Shown here one piece after another: positions 6,980 to 14,778 of a stretch of 64,000 nt of DNA (the first letter of the stretch is position 1; each line of letters begins with the position of its first letter). Position numbers and translations under genes: made by a program. The stretch is from NCBI GenBank assembly GCA_963677815.1, contig OY782499.1, forward strand, positions 744,001-808,000, in the 5' to 3' direction. The notes beneath the pieces are model-generated. The model was given only the letters and a program-made list of their open reading frames with translations. It did not search any database and was not told the DNA's origin. This DNA is from JAEKNW01 sp963677815 (GTDB taxonomy: Bacteria; Cloacimonadota; Cloacimonadia; Cloacimonadales; JAFGVF01).

Positions 6980-8505
6980 ATACATTAGATAAAAGAAACA
7001 ATGAGATAATAGAGTCACAATCAATAACAAAGGATTATCGAGAAGAGTTTAAAAAGTGGCTGCTCAAGAAGTACAAAAACAAAAACACAAGAAGTTCTTA
7101 CATTAAAGCAATTGATATTCTTTCTCAAATCTTGTCAAAAGAACTGTTTAAGCAGATAGATGATAAATACCTTGAAAATCTTTATGATGATCTAATTAAT
7201 GAACAAAGAAATCCAAATAGTAAATATTACCATAAAGATGCACCATCCTATGGAACTTATAGATTTTACTCTGCCTCAATCAAGTCATATAGAGAATTTT
7301 TAAAATCTCAACCAATCACTACCAAAGAAATTAAAGAAAACATGAACTTTCCCCTAAATACAATATTTTATGGACCTCCTGGTACTGGTAAAACATATAA
7401 TACAATTCTAAGAGCTGCTCAGATTATAGAGAATCGTAAAATAGATTCTTATGATGAAGCTCTAAAAATATTTCAAGCAAACTTGCATAGTAGGATAGAA
7501 TTCATCACTTTTCATCAGAATTATAGTTATGAAGATTTTATCCAAGGATTAAGACCTGATATTGAAAATGATAAACAGCTGACTTTTGATAGGATAGATG
7601 GGGTTTTTAAAAATATTGCTGATGAAGCCTTAGAGAATTTACGTGAATCTAAAACACTTCAAGTAGTAAAAGAACCATTTGAAAATGTATTTAATCTATT
7701 CATGAAGCCACTTATCGATGGAGAAACTGAAGAAAAAGAAGTGAAAATGAAAAACGTTTCTTTTTATATAACCGCTATTACTAATAAGACAATACATTTC
7801 AGAAAAGCAAGTGGGGGCACTTCTCACACTTTGAGCCTTGGAACACTTAAGAAAATGTATGTAGCAGAATCTATCTTAACTATACAAGGTCTGGCATCAT
7901 ATTATACGCCTCTATTAGAAGAGTTACTTATACTAGGTAAAGACTCTTCTGGGAAAAAAGAAAAAGTTAAACGTAAGAATTACGTAATTATAATTGATGA
8001 AATCAACAGAGCTAATATATCAAGAGTGTTTGGTGAACTAATAACACTTATTGAGCCCGATAAACGTTCTGATGGTGCTATGCCTTTGGAAACTCGATTG
8101 CCTTCAGGTGATCTTTTTATGGTTCCATCTAATCTTTATATCATCGGAACAATGAATACTGCTGATAAGTCAATTGCACTTTTGGATATTGCACTTAGAA
8201 GACGTTTTGTCTTCGAAGCTATGTATCCTGAATATGAAATCGCTGGTCAAACCATTTATGATAAGGACATTCTTGAGAAAATCAATGAACAAATCATAAA
8301 GACAAAAGGACATGACTTTCAAATTGGTCATGCTTATTTCATGGGAGAAAACAAAGATTTAGTTGCAAGAATGAATAATAAAGTTATTCCACTTCTTCTC
8401 GAATACTACATGAATGATGAAAAAGAAGTAACAGGAATATTAGATAAAGCAGGTCTGATAATAGAAAAAAATACTTGGCCATTAAAAATATCAGGTAGAA
8501 AGTGA
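6976..8505 (+). CDS. mcrB: McrB-like AAA+ GTPase of a type IV (methyl-dependent) restriction system
   Basis: A 509-residue protein. Residues about 20-112 look like the helical SAM-like core-binding domain of tyrosine recombinases ('FKKWLLKKYKNKNTRSSYIK'), an unusual DNA-binding front end. The AAA+ motor follows: Walker A GPPGTGKT at 133-140, the McrB-type 'FITFHQNYSYEDFIQGLRP' at about 176-194, Walker B VIIIDE at 337-342, the GTPase-specific MNTAD at 393-397, and arginine finger candidates R408-R410. A beta-rich insert of about 60 residues lies at 235-300. McrB motors normally translocate DNA with GTP and activate the McrC nuclease. It overlaps its neighbours on both sides (ATGA, GTGA), marking a tight operon. 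Confidence 0.92.
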   Translation: MNTLDKRNNEIIESQSITKDYREEFKKWLLKKYKNKNTRSSYIKAIDILSQILSKELFKQIDDKYLENLYDDLINEQRNPNSKYYHKDAPSYGTYRFYSASIKSYREFLKSQPITTKEIKENMNFPLNTIFYGPPGTGKTYNTILRAAQIIENRKIDSYDEALKIFQANLHSRIEFITFHQNYSYEDFIQGLRPDIENDKQLTFDRIDGVFKNIADEALENLRESKTLQVVKEPFENVFNLFMKPLIDGETEEKEVKMKNVSFYITAITNKTIHFRKASGGTSHTLSLGTLKKMYVAESILTIQGLASYYTPLLEELLILGKDSSGKKEKVKRKNYVIIIDEINRANISRVFGELITLIEPDKRSDGAMPLETRLPSGDLFMVPSNLYIIGTMNTADKSIALLDIALRRRFVFEAMYPEYEIAGQTIYDKDILEKINEQIIKTKGHDFQIGHAYFMGENKDLVARMNNKVIPLLLEYYMNDEKEVTGILDKAGLIIEKNTWPLKISGRK

Positions 8506-9869
8506 TTAATCTTTTCGAATATCAAAACAAAGTAAATAGTCAAGGTTCATTTGAAGGAATGGAGGGATTCCTTGATGAAATCTGGAAAGGTCGGGAAAAG
8601 AACACATTTTATTGTGAAGATGATAATAATAAGATTGAGTCTCAACGCTTTCTTCAGTTTATTCATAAATCAAATGAATTAAAATCAAATAAATACGTTG
8701 GAGTTATTTATTACAAAGGCAATAAGATAAACCTTTTGCCAAAGATATTTTTTGATTCTGAGAGGGATTATGTTTTAGCTGAAATGAAGGCAAATGAGGT
8801 TTGTCAAATTCAAAACCATATCCTTTGGTGGCTTAGTTATTGTAGAAAAATTAAATTCCCAAATTATCAAGCTTCTTTAGCTAGTAGGCAAAGTGATTTC
8901 TTTGAAGTTTTAATCTATCTTTTCTCCAAATATACCCGTGAGCTCTTGAACTCTTCAACATATCAGCAATATGAAGAAGTAAATCGGGAATTAGCATATA
9001 TAAAAGGTAGGCTAAATACCAATGAATATATCAATAAACACATAAGTAAAGGTAAATGGCATAAGCTTAATTGTATCTATGATGCAGTTACTTTTGATAA
9101 TGAGTTTAATCGTATAGTAAAATATGTAACTAATCTCTTATTCACTGTTACTACAAGTCAAGATAACAAAAAGAACTTAAGAGAGATACTCTTTATTTTA
9201 GATGAAGTATCAGATGAAAGAGCTACAGCTGAACAATGTTCAAGAATTACATTTAATCCAATGTTTGGAAAATTTGAAACAGTGCGTGATTACTGCCAAT
9301 TGTTTTTAACAAACTGTGTATCTTTTGACTACAAAAATGATCTTAAACTCTTTGCCTTTTTACTACCAATGGAGTATATCTTTGAAGATTTTATTTTTGG
9401 CTTTATTGATAAAGAAATAGAAAGAGTTACTGCAAAAGCTCAAAAAAGTGATACATACCTTGTGGAGGGTAAAATCTTTGGACTAAAGCCAGATTTATGG
9501 TTGAAAACAGATAATAGATCTTTAATAGCAGATACTAAATACAAGATTGTTTACTCAGATGAAAAAGACCCCAAGAAAGGTATTTCTCAAAGTGATCTTT
9601 ATCAAATGATTGCTTATGCTGTACGTTTTGAAGTGAAAGAAGTAATCTTATTCTATCCTGATACTATCAAAGAAAGTCAAGATGAGAAGACAGAATTCAT
9701 AATTAAAGATACCTTAGCTCAAGAAGAAATATTAATAAAAGCATTTCAGTTACCTATTATTAATCGTGAGTTGATCAATAAAGAGGTAAATCTCAAAACA
9801 GAGTTGCATGACTTATTTAAAACAACTAAGAATAAACTAATTTCTGCAATTAATAAAATTTTAGGATAA
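8502..9869 (+). CDS. mcrC: McrC-like PD-(D/E)xK endonuclease subunit
   Basis: A 455-residue protein starting at a GTG that overlaps the mcrB stop (GTGA). The N-terminal half has the McrC finger region ('KYVGVIYYKGNKINLLPKIF'). The C-terminal half has the nuclease: KPD (D331), then IADTKYK (D344, K346) and the helix 'QSDLYQMIAYA' as motif IV. The catalytic residues appear intact. McrC stimulates GTP hydrolysis by McrB and cuts DNA carrying modified cytosines. Length is above E. coli McrC (348) but normal for the wider family. With mcrB it makes a complete type IV module; target specificity cannot be read from the sequence. Confidence 0.92.
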   Translation: MINLFEYQNKVNSQGSFEGMEGFLDEIWKGREKNTFYCEDDNNKIESQRFLQFIHKSNELKSNKYVGVIYYKGNKINLLPKIFFDSERDYVLAEMKANEVCQIQNHILWWLSYCRKIKFPNYQASLASRQSDFFEVLIYLFSKYTRELLNSSTYQQYEEVNRELAYIKGRLNTNEYINKHISKGKWHKLNCIYDAVTFDNEFNRIVKYVTNLLFTVTTSQDNKKNLREILFILDEVSDERATAEQCSRITFNPMFGKFETVRDYCQLFLTNCVSFDYKNDLKLFAFLLPMEYIFEDFIFGFIDKEIERVTAKAQKSDTYLVEGKIFGLKPDLWLKTDNRSLIADTKYKIVYSDEKDPKKGISQSDLYQMIAYAVRFEVKEVILFYPDTIKESQDEKTEFIIKDTLAQEEILIKAFQLPIINRELINKEVNLKTELHDLFKTTKNKLISAINKILG

Positions 9870-9958
9870 ATATTAATATTTATTTCGGTATGCCTTTATG
9901 GATTGTCATAATTTGAAGTATCTGCTGAAGTGAATTATACTCTCCCCTTTCAGCTCTA
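9870..9958. other. Short gap after mcrC
   Basis: An A/T-only palindrome (ATAAATATT/AATATTTAT) follows the mcrC stop, with no U-run that would make it a good terminator. The string CCCCTTTCAGCTCT near 9944-9957 recurs in reverse orientation at about 14909-14922. No coding potential is seen. Confidence 0.5.
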
Positions 9959-10101
9959 TAACTGGGAACGCGGATGACCATATCCGCCTTTGGCTTTTCG
10001 TAAAGCCAAGTTATAGCAAGGTAATTATTCAAATTACCTTGCTAATGCTTTCTCTTTTTCTCAAGAAAAAGATGCGGATGTAGTCATCCGCACTCCCAGT
10101 T
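9959..10101. repeat. Palindromic repeat 'AACTGGGA/GCGGATG', expanded copy B
   Basis: The outer arms TAACTGGGA and TCCCAGTTA are identical to copy A at 5702-5741. Between them lie five nested hairpins: GCGGAT/ATCCGC, TTGGCTTT/AAAGCCAA, TAGCAAGGTAATT/AATTACCTTGCTA, TCTTTTTCT/AGAAAAAGA and GCGGATG/CATCCGC. The whole can fold as a multi-branched cloverleaf. It looks like copy A with about 90 bp inserted between the inner arms, or copy A is a collapsed copy of B. Confidence 0.7.
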
Positions 10102-10301
10102 AAGGTTAAAGGTACTGCATCCGAATTCTCTAGCCTACTGCTGAGAAACTTGGGTATCTCTGCCCATCTTAATCTACATTTTATCATAAAGCGGGACAGA
10201 TTGTGTAAAAAGAATAATATATCCACAAAATCACTAATTAAACTAAGATATGGCTTAAATTTTTGAGAAATCCTACCTTCCAACACAAGAGTATATCCTT
10301 C

Positions 10302-10359
10302 CTTGATTGTTACTATCCCTATAAAAACCTGTTAATTTATTGAGTAACTAACAATCAAG
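10302..10359 (+). repeat. 'CTTGATTGTTAC' palindromic element, copy 1
   Basis: CTTGATTGTTA (10302-10312) pairs with TAACAATCAAG (10349-10359), an 11-bp stem over a loop of about 36 bases. Related copies lie at 27960-28021 (opposite orientation) and 50948-51003 (same orientation). The reverse complement matches copy 2 through the loop as well, so these are copies of one element of about 60 bp, not three chance hairpins. The 10102-10301 stretch before it has no gene I can support. Confidence 0.75.
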
Positions 10360-10445
10360 AGATAATAAAGAATGGGGGAGATTAGCATAAAGGTTGGAAA
10401 AATAGTAATATAGGACTAGATAAAGAAATCTTAACAAAATAGTTA

Positions 10446-10469
10446 TTGACGGATTGACGGATTTGTCAA
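10446..10469 (+). promoter_or_regulatory. Probable ArsR operator
   Basis: Two direct copies of ATTGACGG (10445-10452 and 10453-10460) run into GTCAA (10465-10469), giving an inverted repeat TTGAC-N6-GTCAA just upstream of the arsR ribosome site. Short inverted repeats at this position are the usual ArsR/SmtB operators. A possible promoter lies just upstream: TTGGAA near 10393 and TAGATA about 17 bp later. Confidence 0.45.
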
Positions 10470-10495
10470 ACTTGAAAACAAAAGGAGTTCTTACT

Positions 10496-10816
10496 ATGGA
10501 TTATTCAAAAGAAAAGTATGAAATGTTAGCAGAAATATTTAAAGCAACAGCTCATCCTGTCAGACTTTATCTCTTAGAAGCTTTGGCAGAGAGAAAGCTA
10601 TGTGTAAAAGAGTTTGCTGATGAGTTAGGATTTGATATATCGACTATTTCGAAACATCTTACTCAGATGAAGAAGAGCGGTTTAGTTTATGATTACAGAG
10701 AAGGAAACTGTGTGTATTATACAATAAGATGTGATTGTGTAGCTAGATTTTTAGAGGCATCTAAGGATATTTTAAGAACTAATATTGAAAGGGAAAAGAA
10801 ACTTTTTAAGGATTAA
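10496..10816 (+). CDS. arsR: ArsR/SmtB-family metalloregulator
   Basis: The start is placed at ATG 10496 because AAAGGAG lies 8 bases upstream; an in-frame TTG at 10454 falls inside the operator and is rejected. The 106-residue product has the ArsR winged-helix ('AHPVRLYLLEAL', 'DISTISKHLTQMKKSGLV', wing 'YDYREGNCVYYTI'). Thiols that could bind As(III) are present in KLCVKEF on the DNA-binding helix side and in the CDC of RCDCVARFL. It precedes an arsenic permease gene by 3 bp, so it probably represses its own operon and releases DNA on arsenite binding. The exact inducer is inferred. Confidence 0.88.
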   Translation: MDYSKEKYEMLAEIFKATAHPVRLYLLEALAERKLCVKEFADELGFDISTISKHLTQMKKSGLVYDYREGNCVYYTIRCDCVARFLEASKDILRTNIEREKKLFKD

Positions 10817-10819
10817 ATT

Positions 10820-11776
10820 ATGTTCAGATTTTTAGAAATGTTTGGTGAATATATAACTGTCTTGGTTGGACTTGATCTTAACTCTCATTGGGGAGAAGCT
10901 TTAACTTTCTTTATTTATGATACTTTAAAGATTATTATAATGTTAAGTTTCATGATTTTTTTAATCTCATATTTAAGGTCTTATGTTTCTCCAGTAAAGC
11001 TTAAAAAAGCTATTTCAAAAGTTAGTGGGGTAGGAGGTCATTTCCTTGCATCCTTATTTGGAATAGTAACTCCCTTTTGTTCTTGCTCATCAGTTCCCAT
11101 GTTCATTGCTTTTGTAGAAGCTGGGATACCAGTAGGGGTAACATTATCATTTTTAATCACTTCACCCATAGTAAATGAAGCAGCTTTCGCAATTTTGTTA
11201 GTTTCTTTTGGTTGGAAGATAGCTACTATCTATGTCCTTTGTGGAGTTTTGGTTGGAGTTGTAGGAGGAATGGTTATTTCTCTCTTCAAACCTAAAAGAT
11301 GGGTCGAATCTTATGTCTATGAAATGTCTTTTTCTAAAGAGCAAGAAGAAAAAATAACAAGTCAGAAAGACAGGCTTAGATGGTCACTAGATCAAGTTAA
11401 AGATATAGTTGGAAGAGTTTGGTATTATGTTATCATCGGTATTGGAATAGGAGCAGTGATTCATGGATGGATACCAGATGGTGCTTTAGCAGGTTATGCA
11501 GGAAGCGATAATCCCTTTGCAGTAATAGTAGCTGTTATTTTCGGTATCCCTCTATATTCTAATGCTCTAGGAACTATACCTATTGCTGAAGCCTTGATAA
11601 CTAAGGGGGTTGGAATTGGTACAGCTTTGGCCTTTATGATGTCTGTAACAGCCTTATCATTACCAGAATGTATAATTCTTAAGAAAGTTATCAAACCAAA
11701 ATTAATTGGAATATTTATCGCTACAACAGGTATAGGTATTATCCTAGTTGGTTATCTGTTTAATATGATTTTTTAA
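10820..11776 (+). CDS. arsP: ArsP-like permease (DUF318/UPF0718 family)
   Basis: A 318-residue inner-membrane protein with about eight hydrophobic segments and the family signature 'TPFCSCSSVPMF' followed by 'GVTLSFLITSPIVNE'. ArsP proteins export trivalent organoarsenicals such as methylarsenite, and relatives serve in arsenite operons. The conserved cysteines of the FCSCS motif are intact. The gene lies between arsR and a small thioredoxin-like gene, a common arrangement of this permease family. No arsB or acr3 is present, so this is the only visible arsenic exporter of the operon. Substrate (arsenite or methylated arsenic) cannot be decided from sequence. Confidence 0.85.
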   Translation: MFRFLEMFGEYITVLVGLDLNSHWGEALTFFIYDTLKIIIMLSFMIFLISYLRSYVSPVKLKKAISKVSGVGGHFLASLFGIVTPFCSCSSVPMFIAFVEAGIPVGVTLSFLITSPIVNEAAFAILLVSFGWKIATIYVLCGVLVGVVGGMVISLFKPKRWVESYVYEMSFSKEQEEKITSQKDRLRWSLDQVKDIVGRVWYYVIIGIGIGAVIHGWIPDGALAGYAGSDNPFAVIVAVIFGIPLYSNALGTIPIAEALITKGVGIGTALAFMMSVTALSLPECIILKKVIKPKLIGIFIATTGIGIILVGYLFNMIF

Positions 11777-11818
11777 GAAATGACGATTTCATGAATTAGA
11801 TAAAAAAAGGAGAATAAA

Positions 11819-12052
11819 ATGATAATTAAAGTGTTGGGTTCAGGTTGTTCTAAGTGCAAGAAATTAGAAGAACAAGCAGTAAAAGCAGTCGCAGAAGCAG
11901 GCATTGATGCCAAAGTTGAAAAAGTAACAGAAATAGCTGATATTATGAAATATGGAGTTATGATGACCCCAGCTTTAGTCGTGGATGAAGAAGTTGTTTC
12001 AGTAGGTAGAGTATTATCTGCAAAGAAAATAATTCCCCTAATCAAAGGATAG
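11819..12052 (+). CDS. Small thioredoxin-fold redox protein (MTH895/TM0996-like)
   Basis: A 77-residue protein with the redox motif GCSKC (C9 and C12 in GSGCSKCKK), the thioredoxin cis-proline in 'MMTPALVVDEEVVSVGR', and a length typical of the small redox-active disulfide protein family. An AAAAGGAG ribosome site precedes the ATG. It lies between the ArsP-type permease and the thioredoxin-dependent type of arsenate reductase, so it may reduce ArsC or deliver As(III) to the permease. The pairing with DUF318 permeases is common; the precise role is inference. Confidence 0.85.
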   Translation: MIIKVLGSGCSKCKKLEEQAVKAVAEAGIDAKVEKVTEIADIMKYGVMMTPALVVDEEVVSVGRVLSAKKIIPLIKG

Positions 12053-12057
12053 AAACA

Positions 12058-12444
12058 ATGAAAAAAGTACTATTTTTATGTACTGGAAATTCTTGTCGTA
12101 GTCAGATGGCCCAAGGATTTATGAGTCAATATGAGGGATTCCAAGCTTTTTCTGCCGGAACAAAACCGGCAGAAAGGGTTAACCCTAATGCTATTCTTGT
12201 TATGAAAGAAATTGGTCTGGATATTTCTCAAAATTATCCAAAGTTAGTTGATGAGTATTTATCCCAAGAATTTGATTATGTGATTACTGTTTGTGATTCT
12301 GCTAAAGAGACTTGTCCTGTTTTCACCGGTAAGGTCAAGAATCGTCTTCATATTAGTTTTGAAGATCCTGATGGCTTTGAATTAGATAAGTTCAGAGAAG
12401 TTAGAGACTTAATAGCTCAAGCGGTTAAAGAGTTAGCTGAATAA
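12058..12444 (+). CDS. arsC: Arsenate reductase ArsC, low-molecular-weight phosphatase type
   Basis: A 128-residue protein with the P-loop CTGNSCRS (nucleophile C8, R14) and the redox cysteines C79 and C86 in 'VITVCDSAKETCPVF'. These match the C10/C82/C89 triad of the thioredoxin-coupled S. aureus enzyme. The general acid is provided by the 'EDPDGF' loop. It reduces arsenate to arsenite, which the neighbouring permease can then expel. It begins 5 bp after the small thioredoxin gene and ends the operon. All catalytic residues are present. Confidence 0.93.
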   Translation: MKKVLFLCTGNSCRSQMAQGFMSQYEGFQAFSAGTKPAERVNPNAILVMKEIGLDISQNYPKLVDEYLSQEFDYVITVCDSAKETCPVFTGKVKNRLHISFEDPDGFELDKFREVRDLIAQAVKELAE

Positions 12445-12471
12445 GGAGAAACATAATTTTCAGCTTATTAC

Positions 12472-12499
12472 TTGCATTTTCTTACAAATACTTTATAAT
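12472..12499 (+). promoter_or_regulatory. Sigma-70-type promoter of the interrupted secreted-protein gene
   Basis: TTGCAT (12472-12477), a 16-bp spacer and a perfect TATAAT (12494-12499) lie 25 bp ahead of the ATG at 12524. The promoter itself appears intact although the gene it drives carries an in-frame stop. Confidence 0.65.
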
Positions 12500-12523
12500 A
12501 TTTGATAAGAAAAGGAGATGAAA

Positions 12524-14758
12524 ATGAAAAGATTAAGTATAACACTTATGGTAATGACTTTTATGATTTCATTATCTGCAATAAATGTGTATATCTGGGA
12601 AAATGAAGTTCCTACTGCTCAAATAGTTAATGCTGAAACAGGATATCCTTCTTCTGCTGCTACAGCAATAGGAAATATCTTAACAGAATTAGGAGTAGAA
12701 AATATTGTAGCTCCAGAATTGACTACAAGTTTATCAGATTATGATTTAGTGATTGTGTCTAATGGCACTTTCTGTGAATCCTGAGGACTCACACCTCCGG
12801 GTGTCGTGAACACCCCACAACAAGAAGCTCTTATAGAGTATTTAGATAATGGTGGCTCGGTTTATTTAGAAGGCGTTAATATCGGTCAAGACCATGATGG
12901 TACTGACTTTTTAAGTTATTTTGGCTTAGAGTTTGAAGGACAAGGACTCCTTCATACAGGTATAAGTTCTTTGACTGGTCAAGAGGATACTTTTGCCCAA
13001 GGTAAAATTCTCCAACATCAAGTAAATACTTATGCTGATATCCATAATAACTGGTTTTCTCCTACTAGCGGACAAGTCTTATTCCGTTCAAACGATAATC
13101 ATATCAGAACTGTTGTTCATGAATCAAGAAACTATAGAACAATAGCTTCTTCTTTCTTACTGGCTTCGGTTATTGACAGTGAAAACTTAAATACTAAAAG
13201 AAATCTGATGCAACTTTATCTGGCTTATCTAATTAATAACCCTGGTCCTGAATTAATGCTAGACCAGTCTTCATTAGACTTTGGTACAATTGTTCCAGGA
13301 GAAAGTATAAGTTCTACATTACTAGTTCAAAATTTAGGAAATAATCAACTTCAGATAACTAATATCACTTCCTCAAATCCTGTTTTCAATCTATCTAATA
13401 CAGATGATGTTAACCTTGATTTAGGTGAAATTCTGATGCTAGAGGTCCAGTTCGAGAATCAGGAATCAGGTCAATATGAAGGACAAGTTAGTTTCAATAC
13501 TAATGACCCAGATAATTCTGAGGTTACTATTCCTCTATCTATAAATAATTTCTCTTTCCCTGACATTGAATATCCTAGTAGTTTGAATATTGATACTAAT
13601 AATGGGAGTAATCAAATGTCTTTTGAACTCAATAATTTAGGTCAACAGGCTTTAGATTACTGGGTAGAAGTTTTTGAAACAGAAAGGGATGGAGGTGGAC
13701 CAGACCTGTATGGTTACACTTGGCAAGATAGTCAGGGGGATGAACTTGATTTTATGTGGAATGATATAAGTGATATTGGTATTCATGAGACTTTTCTTTC
13801 TACAGATGATTACGTAGATATAGATTTGGATTTTGGTTTTCCTTTTTATGGACAGCTAAAGCACCAAGCAAGAGTCTCAACTAATGGCTATATTACTTTC
13901 GGTGAAGATGGTGTAGATTATAGTAACGACCCTATTCCTTCACCTTTCCAACCTAATGACCTTATAGCAATATTTTGGGATGATTTAAATGGTTCAAGTG
14001 CTGACCTTTATCACTATTATGACCAAGAAAATAATAAGCTAATTATCCAATACTCAGATTTTGTCTTCTATAATGGTTCTGGGAATCTTAATTTCCAGGC
14101 TCATCTCTATTCAAATGGTGATATTTATTTCTACTATGATTTGATGGATGGTAATTTATATAGTGCAACTATCGGAATTGAAAATGCAGATGCAACAGAT
14201 GGACTACAAATTATCTATAATGGTAATTATTTAACTTCATATCAGGCTATTAAGATATCTTATAATGCCCCTTGGATTGAATTAGATAAGTGGCAGGGTC
14301 AGATAAGTGAAAACAATCCAGACACTATTACTTTATCTGTTTCACAGGCTGGCTTTCCAAGTGGAACTTATTATGCTAATGTAATAGTTCATACTAATGA
14401 CCCTGAAAACCCTATTATTGAAATACCTTTAACTGCCCAAATAACAGCAGTTTCTAATGATGATAATTCTGTTGTTCAGATTAATTCATCTCTTGAACAG
14501 AATTACCCAAATCCTTTTAACCCTGAAACAAAAATATCTTTCTACCTTGATAAGCCAGGACAAGTATTTATAGATATCTATGATGTTAAAGGACGTAAGG
14601 TTAAAAGTTTAGTCAAAGATAACTTTGACAGAGGAAGTCATAGTGTAGTTTGGAAAGGTAAAGATGAAGAGGGAAATGATGTTGCTTCTGGTATGTATCT
14701 GTATAGAATGAGGAATGGAGGCTTTAGTAAGTCTCGTAAGATGATTCTTTTGAAATAG
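12524..14758 (+). pseudogene. Secreted multidomain protein gene interrupted by an in-frame TGA
   Basis: The ATG at 12524 is chosen over 12518 because GGAG (12514-12517) would otherwise touch the start. The first 87 codons encode a signal peptide (residues 1-19) and the beginning of a flavodoxin/glutamine-amidotransferase-like fold ('LSDYDLVIVSNGTFCES'). A TGA at 12782-12784 stops translation. The same frame then continues without another stop for 658 codons, resuming the same domain ('QQEALIEYLDNGGSVYLEG'). The 30 bp after the stop are GC-rich and form an ACACC-TCCG-GGTGT hairpin, unlike the AT-rich surroundings, and seem to add about seven residues to a loop. A small insertion carrying a stop is the simplest reading. 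Readthrough or a sequencing error are alternatives. Confidence 0.65.
12806..14758 (+). CDS. Downstream open part: ASH/HYDIN-like repeats plus type IX-like C-terminal sorting module
   Basis: This is the open part after the stop, 650 residues from a GTG that has no purine-rich ribosome site, so independent translation is doubtful. After the rest of the amidotransferase-like fold come ASH/DUF1573-type beta domains ('LDFGTIVPGESISSTLLVQN' at about 155-240, a second at about 250-300 and another near 490-550). Between them is a beta-rich 'WDDLNGSSADLYHYY' domain seen in other secreted FCB proteins. The last 85 residues are the FlgD-like sorting module starting 'LEQNYPNPFNPETKISFYL' and ending 'SGMYLYRMRNGGF...KMILLK', the export/attachment signal of type IX-like cargo. 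A cell-surface protein of unknown role. Confidence 0.6.
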   Translation: MNTPQQEALIEYLDNGGSVYLEGVNIGQDHDGTDFLSYFGLEFEGQGLLHTGISSLTGQEDTFAQGKILQHQVNTYADIHNNWFSPTSGQVLFRSNDNHIRTVVHESRNYRTIASSFLLASVIDSENLNTKRNLMQLYLAYLINNPGPELMLDQSSLDFGTIVPGESISSTLLVQNLGNNQLQITNITSSNPVFNLSNTDDVNLDLGEILMLEVQFENQESGQYEGQVSFNTNDPDNSEVTIPLSINNFSFPDIEYPSSLNIDTNNGSNQMSFELNNLGQQALDYWVEVFETERDGGGPDLYGYTWQDSQGDELDFMWNDISDIGIHETFLSTDDYVDIDLDFGFPFYGQLKHQARVSTNGYITFGEDGVDYSNDPIPSPFQPNDLIAIFWDDLNGSSADLYHYYDQENNKLIIQYSDFVFYNGSGNLNFQAHLYSNGDIYFYYDLMDGNLYSATIGIENADATDGLQIIYNGNYLTSYQAIKISYNAPWIELDKWQGQISENNPDTITLSVSQAGFPSGTYYANVIVHTNDPENPIIEIPLTAQITAVSNDDNSVVQINSSLEQNYPNPFNPETKISFYLDKPGQVFIDIYDVKGRKVKSLVKDNFDRGSHSVVWKGKDEEGNDVASGMYLYRMRNGGFSKSRKMILLK

Positions 14759-14778
14759 AGAGATAGATATATCAGGGG

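Noticed and set aside
10029..10286. Minus-strand 85-codon ORF beside the expanded repeat
   Set aside because: It starts and ends in hairpin repeat DNA, lacks a ribosome site and has no recognisable family.
9870..10301. Prophage or transposon insertion behind mcrC
   Set aside because: No transposase, integrase or terminal repeat pair was found, only hairpin repeats.
12782..12810. TGA as a selenocysteine codon with a downstream hairpin
   Set aside because: The hairpin loop starts only 11 bases after the TGA, closer than bacterial SECIS elements allow. The residue lies in a loop, not at a redox motif, and no selenium genes are in view.
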